DNA of 64,000 bases from positions 77,545,541-77,609,540 of the forward strand of contig OZ024743.1 of assembly GCA_964016885.1 (NCBI GenBank), given 5' to 3'. The position numbers and the translations under genes are program-made. A model generated the notes under the pieces. It was not told the DNA's origin. It was given only the letters and a program-made list of their open reading frames with translations, and did no database searches. Positions within the stretch are counted from its first letter, which is position 1; the number at the start of each line of letters is the position of its first letter. Source of the stretch: Eledone cirrhosa. Its lineage: Eukaryota > Mollusca > Cephalopoda > Octopoda > Eledonidae. Positions 11,784 to 21,104 of the stretch are shown here, in pieces.

Positions 11784-11916
11784 AACCAAATAAATATATA
11801 TATTTAAAAAAAAAAAAATAAGACTCCAGTTGCATTTTCGATTTCATCTCTTTTTCTTTATACTTTCACTCGTGTAGGACACCTCGGTTATTTTTCATTT
11901 TGTAAAAAAACCTCAC

Positions 11917-11986
<70 letters not shown>

Positions 11987-12177
11987 ACAGGGAGAAAGAG
12001 ACGATTATTAGGAAGAAAAACATTTTTTTTCCTTTTTATTTCTTTCTCTCTTTTTTTCTGGGTTAGAAAATGATTAAAACGAAATGTTTTACTTTGTGTA
12101 AAGTGTTAAGGTATTAGTTGATTTATTTATTATTTAACAATGGCATTTATTTATCTATTTATATATTTAATAATTGT

Positions 12178-12236
12178 CTATTACCGGTTTCAACATTTTT
12201 ATGCATTATCAAATGATAGTGATATATATTAGTGTG
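12178..12236 (-). other. Hammerhead-like motif at the PLE 3' end (decayed)
   Basis: Minus strand: TTGATAA at the CTGANGA position (again U3/A8), helix II GCAT-AAAA-ATGT with a wobble pair, GAAA, ACCGGT, A, then ATAG. Helix I pairs only weakly. It resembles the better motif at 11.2 kb and lies downstream of the PLE ORF, where PLE hammerheads are expected. Confidence 0.45.
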
Positions 12237-12626
12237 GTGTCGCACATGTTAAAGAGAAGGTGCAGAAAGAATAATGTTATTTACAAACAAGGTTTATGAA
12301 GTGAAAAGAAAAAAAAACGAAAAAAAAAATGGGCGTAATGTAGAACATAAAAAGTCAATTTGAAAGAAAAAATAATGTTATTTACAGGCAGTTCTTGAAG
12401 TTAAGCAGATCAAAATATGTTAATATACCAAGAGTGCTTAGTTGATCCATGATTCCATGATGGAGGCAAATGGTGGACTGAGGTTTGATATGATTTCCCT
12501 TTTTAGAGAGTTAATATGCAGGGGGAAGCAATTCTTGCTGGATGATATTTAATTTATTTAAGAAAAAGGATTAGGTAGGGTGTGAGGGAGGTAACTCTTG
12601 TAAATGTTTGATTGTTTGTTGCAGTT

Positions 12627-14921
12627 TTAGTTTGGTCCGATATTTAGTGCATTAAGTCGAGGTTGGAATTTGTTAATGAAATATGTTTCCTTATTGGTAC
12701 GATGGATGAAAGTAGCGTTGTCTATGAATTTGTAAATGGGGAAAATTTTAAAGTTTGGATGTTGGTTGTGAGCACAATTAGCGATATGTTCACTAAATGC
12801 AATCTTTCTGTATTCTTGTATTTTAATTTGTGATTTATGGACGGTCATACGTTGACGGAGGCTGTTTTTTGTCTGTCCTATGTAGTGCTCTTGACAACCT
12901 GAGCAGGTCAAAACATAGATTAGGTTTTCAGATGCACATGTAAAGTTGTGTTTAACTGTGAAATGTTGTCCTTGTTTAAAATGGAATGTTTAACCTTCTA
13001 TTAGATTTATGCATATGCCACAGTTGGGCCTTCCGCATTTTGTTACTGTAGGGTTCATTGTGAGGATGTTTTTTATGGACTTAGGTTGTCTTTTTCTCTT
13101 TATGATGTTGTGTGTTTGGAGGATTTTGTTCATTCTTGGGTCTCTTTTTAGTAAAGGAATGTTCTGGAGGATGGTGTCGAATGCCTCATTGTTGAGGGGG
13201 TTGTGTGTGGAGATGTATGGTAGAGTTTTTTGTGGCGGTTCATTCCTGGGCTTTGGGTGTCTGAGTTCCTGGATGTCTAGTTTTACGGCACGTTGGAATC
13301 CATTGGTGATTAGGGATGGTGGGTAGTTTCTGCTGATAAGTGTGTTTTTTAATTCTTCTAGTCGTGTGTAGCACGTGTATTTATCTGAAACTATTGTGCA
13401 GATCCTTCTGGCGAGGTTATAAGGAATTGCCATTTTGGTGTGTCTAGGGTGGCACGAGTTGAATGGGAGGTATTGTTTGGAGTCTGTGGGTTTGCAGTAT
13501 ATGTCTGTTTCTATTTTGTTGCTTGTTTTCTTGATGAGGATGTCGAGGAAAGGGAGTTGTTCATGGCTGTAATCCATTGTGAATTGTAAGTTTGTGTTGA
13601 GTCCATTCAGAAGGGTTTTAAACTCAAATAGCCTATCTATACTTTTATGCCAGAGGATGAAGCAGTCGTCCAGATATCTCTTCCAGTTCTTTTCTATGTG
13701 TTGGTAGAAGTGGTTGCCGTATTTGTCTAGAACTTTGCAGTAGAGAGTGGTTTCCAAAAATCCCATGACAAGGTTGGCGTATGAGGGGGCTACTTTCGTG
13801 CCCGTGGCAGTCCCAGATTTCTGTCTGTAGTATTTGGCATTGGATTCGAAGAAATTGTTTTCCAAGATGAATTTGAGTCCCTCCAACACAAATTCTTTAG
13901 GGATGCGCTGTGGGAGTTCCATAGGGAAATTTTCAAGCCAGAATTGTATTGCCTCTATACCTAGGTTGTGTGGGATATTGGAATATAAATTGATGACATC
14001 AAAGGTTACTAGTAGGGTATGTTAATTATTGATTGTTGTTAGGAGGTGGTTGAGCATGTCAAGGTCGTCCCTTATGAAGCTTTTTATGGGTTTTAGGAAA
14101 GGTTTAAGCAGAATATCTAGGAAGTTGCTTAGGCGGTGGGTTTCACATGTGGTGCCTGCTATTATGGGTCTTAATTTAAGGTCATCAGGAGGGGCTATAT
14201 TGATGTAAACGTCTGTGGCTTGCTTGCAGGCCCTACCTATTACTTTGCTTTTGTGTGCCTTTGGGATACCGTAGAAGAGGCTGGTTCTGCTTTTGAAATT
14301 GGTGATGTAGTTGTATTCCTTGTCTGTAAGACCTTCTTTGTAAAGGGTTGTTAGGGATTTTAGGTTTCTCATTATTTTCTGTTGTGTGTAGTGTTGGGCC
14401 TTTTCATAATATGTTAGGTTTTATAGAGTTGAGAGTACTAGAGTTGTGTAATAATCTGTCTCCATAAGGACTACTGCACTCCCTTTATCTGCCTCTTTGA
14501 TTGTTAGGGTTTTGTCGTTTTTTAGACTGTTAAGACCATTCCATTCTTTTTTGCTTAGGTTTGGTTTTTGTTTATGTCTGTGTAGGTGGTGGTATGGGTA
14601 ATTAGTAATGTGTTCGCAGAATTGATCGAGGAATTTGTTCTTGCCTTTTGGTGGGATGTAGTTGCTTCTATTTCTGGCTATTGAGTCATCCTCATTGTAT
14701 TTGTCGTATAGTTGTTCGCTGAGTCTTAGCTTTCTACAGAATTCTGCAATATCTTCCTTCATTTCGGGGTAGTTTGGTTGTTGGGGAGTTGGTGTAAATT
14801 TTAGACCTTTGGAGAGTATGTTGATTTGGTCTCTTGTTAATTCTTTAGAGGTTAAATTGACAATTTTTATTGCATTTTTTGTCTCCTGCGTGTTTTGTGT
14901 TATCTTGTTATCCCGTGTCTG
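12627..14921 (-). pseudogene. PLE reverse transcriptase plus GIY-YIG endonuclease, one frame with in-frame stops
   Basis: A single minus-strand frame runs from about 14921 to 12627. In order: ILSKGLKFTPTP; LTIKEADKGSAVVLMETDYY (RT fingers); LFYGIPKAHK and LRPIIAGTTCETHRLSNFLD; motif A LVTFDVINLYSNIPHNLG (about 14016-13960); TATGTKVAPSYANLVMG; catalytic KRYLDDCFILWH (about 13690-13655); NSCHPRH; linker KCGRPNCGIC; nuclease IYVLTCSGC, HYIGQTKNSLRQRM. Three in-frame stops interrupt it: near 14421, 14022 (TAA just before motif A) and 12988 (TAA where the copy at 4.4 kb has a serine). No frameshift is needed in this part. All catalytic residues of RT and nuclease remain, so the copy is young but not translatable as one protein under the standard code. 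Confidence 0.9.
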
Positions 14922-15365
14922 TGTGCTGTGTCTAAAAAATGATTACGGAAGTTGTGATGGCTGTTGAAGTTTGGATGTCTCTTATAGTTGTATTGGCCCT
15001 TACTGTTGTTGTAAGATGGTGTGTAGCTGTGGTAGTTGTTGAGTTTAGGTTGTATCGTGTGGTTGTATTGAGCCCTGCTGATGTTGTTGTAGGGTGTATA
15101 GATTTGATGGACGTGGTTATAGGGTGTGAAGTTATGGTGGTTGTTGAAGTTGGGTGGTATCGTATGTTTCTACTGAGCACTGCTGTTGTTGTACGGCGTG
15201 TAGACTTGGTGGTAGTTGTAGTAGGGTTGTCTTGTGTGGTTATATTGAGTCCTGTTGTTGCTGTTATATGGTGTGTAGCTATGGTGGCTGTAGTGGTTAG
15301 GGTGTCTCGTGTGGTTGTATTGTCCCCTGTTGGTGTTGTTGTAGTAGGATGTGGTTAGTGGGGGA
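14922..15365 (-). pseudogene. Asn/Tyr/His-rich repeat region upstream of the PLE RT
   Basis: On the minus strand, in the frame that shifts into the RT near 14921, there is a tandem peptide repeat of about 24-25 residues: RGQYNHTRHPNHYSHH, SYTPYNSNN, RTQYNHTRQPYYNYHQ, VYTPYNN and further diverged units down to PNFNSHHNF. About five units span 15358-14935, with one TAG near 15178. The composition (N, Y, H, Q, T) is like low-complexity RNA-binding or phase-separating domains, but no function is known to me for this part of a PLE. It could also be a coding-neutral minisatellite; the fact that all repeats keep the same frame argues mildly for coding. Confidence 0.6.
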
Positions 15366-15648
15366 GGGTATATTAGGGTTTCCTTATAGCTGGTGTGTGG
15401 TTGTGAGGCCCTGTGTGACGTGTGGTAGTTGTGTATTTTGGGTTCTATGTTGGAAGTAATGATTGTTGTGGGTTTGTTGTGAGGGGATGTTAAGGGGTTG
15501 TAGGTGTGGGGGATTTTATGGTTTCTCCTAGTGGGAGAGAAGTTGTAGGTCTATCTTGTAGCTGATATTTCACTATTACTATATTTGTTGCTTGGGAGTC
15601 CGTGTGGTAGTTGTGTGGAGGATGTAGGAGGTAGGGGCGAGGTGCATA

Positions 15649-15773
15649 AATCTAATAGAAGGTTCAACATTCCATTTTAAACAAGGACAACATTTCAGTT
15701 AATCACAACTTTACATGTGCATCTGAAAACCTAATCTATGTTTTGACCTGCTCAGGTTGTCAAGAGCACTACA
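15649..15773 (+). repeat. Inverted fragment of the PLE nuclease region
   Basis: Reverse complement of 12885-13007 with few differences. At the position of the premature TAA near 12988 this copy reads TCA (GAAGGTTCAACATTCC), a serine codon, so it records the unbroken state. Confidence 0.88.
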
Positions 15774-15926
15774 TTTCGTTTTAATCATTTTCTAACTAAT
15801 ACCTTAACACTTCACACAAAGTGAAACATTTCGTTTTAATCATTTTCTAACCCAGAAAAAAGAGAGAAATAAATAAAAAAGGAAAAAAAATATTTTTCTT
15901 CCTAATAATCGTCTCTTTCTCCCTGT

Positions 15927-15976
<50 letters not shown>

Positions 15977-16000
15977 TAACTCGTGTGCTTCCTCTCCACA

Positions 16001-16003
<3 letters not shown>

Positions 16004-16061
<58 letters not shown>
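16004..16061. repeat. (ATT)n microsatellite
   Basis: About 19 uninterrupted ATT/TTA units. It follows TCGTGTGCTTCCTCTCCACA. Confidence 0.97.
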
Positions 16062-16063
<2 letters not shown>

Positions 16064-16217
16064 AGTAGGTTTTGAAACAGTGAGCAGGTTTGAAATTAGA
16101 AAATAGAATAGCTTTCACCCGTATTTTTGACGTACGTCAATACTCATCTTTTTCCATTTATCTGAGGGTTCTAAACCCCATTATCAGGCTAACATTCCTA
16201 TAGTCAAAAATACGGTG

Positions 16218-16261
<44 letters not shown>

Positions 16262-16265
<4 letters not shown>

Positions 16266-16908
16266 TAAGAGCAGAACAAACAAACATTAAACAATTCCTT
16301 AAAAACTTTTTAAAAATGATTTAAATGTTTACCCGTTCAATAATGCTATTACCGGCGGTTTCGCTTTACAAAAGGTTAGAGATTCGGAGAATTTCTAACG
16401 GAAAAGTAAAGTTCATCATTTAGCTATTTCCATACAGTAGGAAACTAGTCCCACATTCTGCAAAGTATATTGCAAACTACCAGTGTGAGTAAGGCCGTTA
16501 GAATGACCCACACATGAACTGGCCACTAGAAAAAGCGGGAAATATTACAGACTCGTTGAAGGCTATTCTGCTAAAAAATAGCAGTAAGCAGCAACGAAAT
16601 TTTTCTCAACGAGTCTATAATATTTCCAGCTTTTTCTAGTGGCCAGTTCATGTGTGGGTCATTCTAACGGCCTTACTCACACTAGCTGGTAGTTGGCAAT
16701 ATATTTGCAGGCTGTGGGACTAGTTCTTACTGTATGGAAATAGCTATCTGATGAACTTTACATTTCCGTTAGAAATTCTCCGGATCTCTAACCTTTTGTA
16801 AAGCGAAACCGCCGGTAATAGCATTATGAACGGGTAAATATTTAAATCATTTTTTAAATTTTTTAAAGGAATTGTTTAATCTTTGTTTGCTCTGCTCTTC
16901 TTAATTTT
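16262..16908. repeat. Palindrome, arms about 300 bp, short spacer with its own hairpin
   Basis: Left arm 16262-16561 (AAATTAAGAGCAGAACAAACA to AGACTCGTTGA) mirrors 16607-16908. The 45-base spacer contains CTGCT-AAAAAAT-AGCAG. Each arm includes GCGAAACCGCCGGTAATAG, which resembles the GAAA/helix III end of the hammerhead-like repeats (ACC-GCC-GGT, A) but lacks helix II and CTGANGA. The outer left side is (TA)n (16220-16262). Confidence 0.92.
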
Positions 16909-17395
16909 TATAGTTTTGGTATCTCGAATTAGTACCATTGAACACCAATTATATTATAAATACACTATATATCTCTATGGGTACTTAGTACTCAGAGAGA
17001 TATTTACCTCATTATATATATATATATATATAGTTATAATAAATGTGAAGACTAAAATTCGTAACGATATATGATAAGGGCGAAAGCAGCGATTCTTTGC
17101 TTAAACTTTAACCTGTACTTGTGATGACACACATATATATATATATCACCTTGATCACCTTGACCGACCAGTCTGTCGGGCGCCAATCGGCGCAGCTGGT
17201 TACAGCACGTAGTGCTGTTTTAGCCATAAGATAACGCCATCCCACTTCTGGGCGGGCAGGCCAGTACTCATTTCTACAGCTGAGTAAACTGGAGCAACGT
17301 GAAATAAACTGGAAACAACACATCACCCGGTCCGAGAATTGAACCCACAACCTTTCGATTGCAAGCCCAATGCTCTAACCACTAAGCCATGCGCC

Positions 17396-17397
<2 letters not shown>
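16909..17397. other. Non-coding stretch with PLE-type terminal word
   Basis: 17085-17118 (CGAAAGCAGCGATTCTTTGC, TTAAACTTTAACC) is the reverse complement of 18080-18120, so the stretch 17.1-18.1 kb is flanked by inverted words that also start every unit of the 39-64 kb array. The part 17165-17396 (ending CTCTAACCACTAAGCCATGCGCC) reads like a degraded tRNA-derived repeat in reverse: GAATTGAACCCACAACC is a B-box-like word. No gene is seen. Confidence 0.5.

Positions 17398-17460
<63 letters not shown>
17398..17460. repeat. (CA)n microsatellite
   Basis: About 30 CA units, followed by TA/TG repeats up to 17494. Confidence 0.97.
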
Positions 17461-17470
<10 letters not shown>

Positions 17471-17490
17471 GTATATATATATATGTATAT

Positions 17491-17610
17491 ATATAGAAAT
17501 TACATGAATCAAAGTTCAGTTTAAATCATTTATTTGCTTACAATTGTTTCCTCCAAATTGTAAGCAAATAAATGATTTAAACTGAACTTTGATTCATGTA
17601 ATTTCTATAT
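17491..17610. repeat. Perfect palindrome, 55-bp arms, 10-base loop
   Basis: 17491-17545 (ATATAGAAATTACATGAATC to TTGCTTACAATT) is mirrored exactly by 17556-17610. The word GATTACAATAATCAAAGTTCAG near 19763 is a third, diverged half-copy. Confidence 0.97.
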
Positions 17611-17769
17611 AACTGCCCTGTAAAACAACTGATGCTATTACATTGAGTTATTTATCTTACTGGTAATAAGATAGTAATGAATTACTGTCTTTCACTATTT
17701 AGGGTTTAAAATATATATAACTATATAAGGTTTTATTATATACATAACCATAAATAGTATCCTTAATAC

Positions 17770-17848
<79 letters not shown>

Positions 17849-17853
<5 letters not shown>

Positions 17854-17964
17854 AACAAGTAAGACCCCGACGGCTGAGCTCAAGCCGTTTCGACGGCTAA
17901 TTCTGGACAGAATTAGCCGTCGAAACGGCTTGAGCTCAGCCGTCGGGGTCTTACTTGTTCCTAT
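17849..17964. repeat. Perfect palindrome, 57-bp arms, 2-base loop
   Basis: ATAGGAACAAGTAAGACCCC through AATTCTG (17849-17905) is mirrored by 17908-17964. The arms are GC-rich against an AT-rich neighbourhood and follow a (TA)n of about 75 bases (17777-17850). Near 17635-17790 is a block that returns in reverse orientation at 36630-36800. Confidence 0.97.
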
Positions 17965-18040
17965 TACCCACTCTACTACCCTAAGTATTGAGTACTTTGG
18001 TGCGTTATGGTCCACCTGGTTCCTTACCACATTTCCTTCG

Positions 18041-18065
<25 letters not shown>

Positions 18066-18076
<11 letters not shown>

Positions 18077-18501
18077 TTATTAAAATAACAGATTAAAGTT
18101 TAAGCAAAGAATCGCTGCTTTCACCCTTAACGGGATTTTCTGAAACTAACAAAGTCAATCTGCGAACGCAGAAGTGAATATTTCAAAAAACGTTGCAACC
18201 GGAGGAAGACAGGAAGACGATACTTTGGTTTGTGGAAACGTTCCCTGGCAAAGAACGGGAAAAAACGAATATAATACGTCATTATTTGGAACGGTGAAAA
18301 ACAATTGCACGCAAAGACAAGACCACGTTTATGGCATAAAAGAAGTCGTAGACTAATATTCTCTTAGGTGATTCATAGAGACGTTCTCTGGCAATGAACG
18401 GAAAAAACGAAGATAATACGTCATATGTGGAGAGAGGAGAACAATTGCACGCAAAGACAAAACCACGTAAATGGTATAGCAGAAGTCGTAGACTAAAATT
18501 C
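18066..18501. repeat. Relative of the 39-64 kb array unit start, with a 135-bp direct duplication
   Basis: 18084-18260 (AACAGATTAAAGTTTAAGC, AACGTTGCAACCGGAGGAAG, GACGTTCCCTGGCAA-like words) matches the first about 200 bases of each array unit, at lower identity. Two direct repeats follow, about 18230-18362 and 18363-18501, each with GCACGCAAAGACAA and AGAAGTCGTAGACTAA. Non-coding. Confidence 0.75.
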
Positions 18502-18913
18502 TAACTAGGAAACCGAATGATACTCGGCTTCAGAGTTAAGAATAAAGTAAATAAAATACAGAGGTAATTGAAATTAAATAAATACATACACGCAACCATA
18601 TACCTACATACACAAGCATACGCGAAAAACTCGCCATAGGTACACAAATACACGCACATATAAATATGTGTGTGTATGTGCGCGTGTATACAAATAATTA
18701 AATAAACGTATATAAATAGATAAATACGTATATATTTGCTGTACGGTTCTTATATATTTGATATATATTTATCCTTATCGAGCCCTCTTTGGATTTTAGT
18801 CTTCAAATTTATTATTACTATATATATATATAAGTTTATCCCGGGTTCAATCGGGGGTAACCACAGTAAGTAAGGTACTCAATACAAAGCAGAGTATAAA
18901 TATTTAATATAGA

Positions 18914-18966
18914 AAGACTTCTACAGGACTAGAACTGTTTCATTCGGGAGAAATCATCAGGCAATA
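18914..18966 (-). other. Hammerhead remnant: full core, helix I 5' strand lost
   Basis: Minus strand: CTGATGA (18960-18954), helix II TTC-TCCC-GAA with a U-U base as at 10.4 kb, GAAA (18941-18938), helix III ACAG...CTGT with an 8-base loop (18938-18923), position 17 A (18922), then GAAGTC. The partner GACTTC expected before CTGATGA is replaced by AATATTGC, where the palindrome 18961-19006 begins. The core is complete but helix I is broken by the inversion. Confidence 0.55.
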
Positions 18967-19006
18967 TTATAACAATATATATATATATATATTGTTATAA
19001 TATTGC
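18961..19006. repeat. Palindrome, 23-bp arms
   Basis: GCAATATTATAACAATATATA mirrored to TATTGTTATAATATTGC. The left end coincides with the break in the hammerhead remnant. Confidence 0.93.
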
Positions 19007-19066
19007 CAGAAATATATATATATATTTCATTTCATACATGCACACATTTCATACATGCACACATTT

Positions 19067-19206
19067 CATACATGCACACAGCCGTACTAAGAGTGAGAAA
19101 TGAAATTTCGTTTCATTTTTTCCGTTTATATATATATATATATATAAACGGAAAAAATGAAACGAAATTTCATTTCTCACTCTTAGTACGGCTGTGTGCA
19201 TGTATG
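19067..19206. repeat. Perfect palindrome, 70-bp arms
   Basis: CATACATGCACACAGCCGTAC through TTCCGTTTATATATAT mirrored about 19136/19137. Single copies of the arm word (CAGCCGTACTA-GAGTG-GAAATGAAATT) occur at 19279-19328 and 36580-36630. Before it, CATACATGCACACATTT is present three times in tandem (19033-19075). Confidence 0.95.
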
Positions 19207-19412
19207 TATATATATACATACTACTGTACGTCTGTATACATATATGTATGTACGTATACATACTTATATTTAAGTAACAGCCGTACTATGAGTGAGAAAT
19301 GAAATTCCGTTTCATTTTTTCCGTTTATCGTTTTCGGTGCGCCCGGCCGATTAACTCACTCGATATGCAAATTAGGCTGCTCAGCCGTTAATATGCATAA
19401 GGAAAGTATATA

Positions 19413-19513
19413 CTTTTAGACGTTCAACCATCTGGCAGGAAGGTATACGGTGCTGACGATAGCTAATAAGCTTGAAACTAGTACATCGTTCCTTTGTCAG
19501 TGTTGAACAAAAG
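19413..19513 (+). ncRNA. Type I hammerhead ribozyme with long helix I
   Basis: Core CTGACGA (19453-19459); helix II AGCT-AATA-AGCT (19461-19472) set on a U-U pair (19460/19473); core GAAA (19474-19477); helix III ACTAGT (19477-19482), self-complementary; position 17 A (19483). Helix I is unusually long: ACGGTG/CATCGT next to the core (19447-19452 with 19484-19489), then AAGG/CCTT, CTGGCA/TGTCAG, GTTCAAC/GTTGAAC and CTTTT/AAAAG, separated by small loops (19413-19452 with 19484-19513). All invariant bases are present, and both long strands pair over about 28 bp, which is hard to get by chance. Predicted cleavage is after 19483 (GUA). Flanks are PLE-type palindromic sequence. Confidence 0.86.
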
Positions 19514-19589
19514 GGCAACGATGGTTGCTAAACACTGTACGGCTTAATTCGGGATGTTTGTTTACAAACACACTGAGCATTATAATAAA

Positions 19590-19694
19590 TGTTCAGTAAA
19601 TCCATACGTACATATATATATGTGTGCATGTATGTATATATATACATACTACTGTACGTCTGTATACATATATGTATGTACGTATACATGCTTA

Positions 19695-19756
<62 letters not shown>

Positions 19757-19760
19757 TATA
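19590..19760. repeat. Direct copy of 19.2 kb sequence plus (TA)n
   Basis: 19620-19692 (TGTGTGCATGTATGTATATA to ACGTATACATGCTTATA) repeats 19193-19270 almost exactly. (TA)n follows to 19760. A short T-rich flank at 19761-19830 contains AATAGTATCCTTAATAC, shared with 17755-17775 and 36640. Confidence 0.85.
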
Positions 19761-19829
19761 GAGATTACAATAATCAAAGTTCAGTTTTAAATAGTATCCT
19801 TAATACTATATATATTAATATGTGTAGAA

Positions 19830-20080
19830 GTAAACACAGTGAACCCGTGTCTAAAATTACACCACAAATGTTATATATCATTCAACCTGAATCATATGGC
19901 ATTTTACAAGATTTCTCATATATACCATATTAATAACCATTTCATCTCCTGGACAGACTAAAGATTTAATCTGTTTCGCCCTGAATGAATCGTGTTTGTA
20001 ACAAGTGATCCGTAGGCATTTCGTTAATGTTAATTGCAGGGTATCTATATGAGTTATTAACTCTCTATATATATACATGG
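19830..20080. other. Non-coding stretch, no feature recognised
   Basis: Ordinary AT-rich sequence. CTGTTTCGCCCTGAATG near 19972-19988 looks like the end of a PLE-type terminal repeat (CGAAAC in reverse), but no hammerhead core can be built. Confidence 0.4.
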
Positions 20081-20084
20081 TGGA

Positions 20085-20675
20085 TGTGTGATAGTAATAT
20101 ACGCGAACGGCAAAGCATAAACGAATTGAGAGAGACTGAGCATAATAGGAATCAAATACTGTATGCAGGAGAGGAGGTTGCGTTGGTATGGACATGTGAT
20201 GCTTATGAAGGATGACAGCTGCATAAAAAGGTGCAGATCACTAAAGGTCGATGGAAGCCGTGGAGTGGGGAGACCCAAGAAGACCTGGGATGAGGTGATA
20301 AAAGCTGACCTTACACAATTGCACCTCTCAAAGGCGATGACACAGAATCGTGACCTCTGGCGTCACGCAGTAATACAGAAGACCCCCCCCCCCACGGGTA
20401 CAATCCGAAGCTGAAGCATATAGACAATATCCCCCCCCCCACTGCAAAGTGGTCGTGGAGGTGCCACGGCAAAAAGCACCCAGCACTCACTGTAAATGAG
20501 GTTGGTGTTAGGAAGGGCATCCAGCTGTAGAAATCAAGCCAAAATCAGTTTCCGTATGAGCAAGACAAGGTCAGCCGACCACACACTGCCCACAACAGGA
20601 CAACCCGTGTAACCCATGCTAGCATGGAAGAATGGACGTAAAACGGTGATGATGATGATGATGATGATGATGATA
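20085..20675 (+). mobile_element. LINE 3' end with (GAT)n tail
   Basis: The C-terminal end of a LINE ORF (20163-20380) is followed by a 3' UTR with two C runs (20385-20394 and 20432-20441), GTTAGGAAGGGCATCCAGCTG and the cephalopod tail ACCCATGCTAGCATGGAAGA, ATGGACGTAAAACGGTGATG, (GAT)n up to 20672. The tail word without the rest recurs at 9.4, 9.65, 36.45, 42.45, 48.9, 52.7 and 59.2 kb, suggesting that this family, or a SINE sharing its tail, seeded those sites. Confidence 0.75.
20163..20380 (+). pseudogene. LINE ORF2 C-terminus
   Basis: The translation RRLRWYGHVMLMKDDSCIKR, then VDGSRGVGRPKKTWDEVIKA, DLTQL and RDLWRHAV is the common end of many LINE polymerase proteins (R-LRW-GHV, GRP-KTW, D-R-W). 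It is 5'-truncated and about 70 residues long. It ends at the polyC run. Clade is uncertain; the RTE-like LINE at 44.5 kb ends with a related RLRLAGHAHR and RRGRPRLTY. Confidence 0.7.
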
Positions 20676-20784
20676 TAGGTATTGAAGGTGCAAATTATTT
20701 GTGTCCGTAGGCGGTATGCCGAATGAGCACTCGATGCTTTGGGGGAACAGAGTATCAATAATATAAGGGAATAAAGAATCAATG

Positions 20785-20875
20785 TTGCATCATACACATA
20801 TTTAATTACATAAGAGATAATTAACAATGAAACATATGTAATATCTGATTAAATATGTATATGATGCAACAGGTA
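20785..20875. repeat. Imperfect inverted repeat
   Basis: TTGCATCATACACATATTTAAT and ATTAAATATGTATATGATGCAA face each other around a 40-base spacer that pairs partly as well (TTACATAAGAGATA with TATGTAATATCTG). It could be a small hairpin or MITE-like remnant. Confidence 0.6.
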
Positions 20876-21104
20876 CCGCGCCATTTTTAACAGGCACAAT
20901 TAAATTGTCCTACTCCACACAAACCTGGGACAAAATATAGAAACCTTAAACCGTAGTAGATTAAAAAACATCCGCGACTCCCGGGGAGTCAGCAACCAGG
21001 AGGAGGCGCACAACACAAATACTTCTCCCTCCGATAGTAACACTATGGACCGGGAGCGACCACGGCATCATACAGCACGATCCGGTAATCCAGGCAGCAA
21101 CACT

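Larger units (their letters stand above)
11140..11863. repeat. Palindrome, arms about 300 bp, 127-base spacer, hammerhead-like motif in each arm
   Basis: Left arm 11140-11436 (TATAAAGAAAAAGAG to TCAAATAAGAGGG) and right arm 11564-11863 are reverse complements with few differences. The spacer 11437-11563 contains TTGTCACAGGTTG and GGCTGTCACGTGAAC. A solo copy of one arm plus spacer is at 29438-29936, so the palindrome is two units in inverted orientation with the spacer from one. The outer flank 11864-11925 (TACTTTCACTCGTGTAGGACACC, then CTCACTTTCTAATATA) also matches the solo copy. Confidence 0.93.
11926..15976 (-). mobile_element. Penelope-like element, near full length, with inverted terminal arms
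   Basis: The coding part (minus, about 15360 to 12627) is bracketed by inverted arms: 11926-12118 (starting TA repeats, GAAAACAGGGAGAAAGAGACG and ending AAGGTATTAGTTG) and 15774-15976 (its reverse complement, with a 40-base TTTCGTTTTAATCATTTTC block duplicated). Just inside the right arm (15649-15773) lies a 125-base inverted copy of the element's own GIY-YIG region (12885-13007). PLEs are known for such partial inverted copies at one end. Both outer ends meet (TA)n, so no target-site duplication can be read. Confidence 0.88.

Noticed and set aside
16095..16215. CTGATAATGGGGTTTAGAAC hairpin read on the minus strand as hammerhead
   Set aside because: Position 8 is A without a matching change at position 3, and no GAAA follows helix II.
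17165..17396. tRNA gene in reverse orientation
   Set aside because: A B-box-like word exists, but no cloverleaf can be built; more likely a degraded tRNA-derived repeat.
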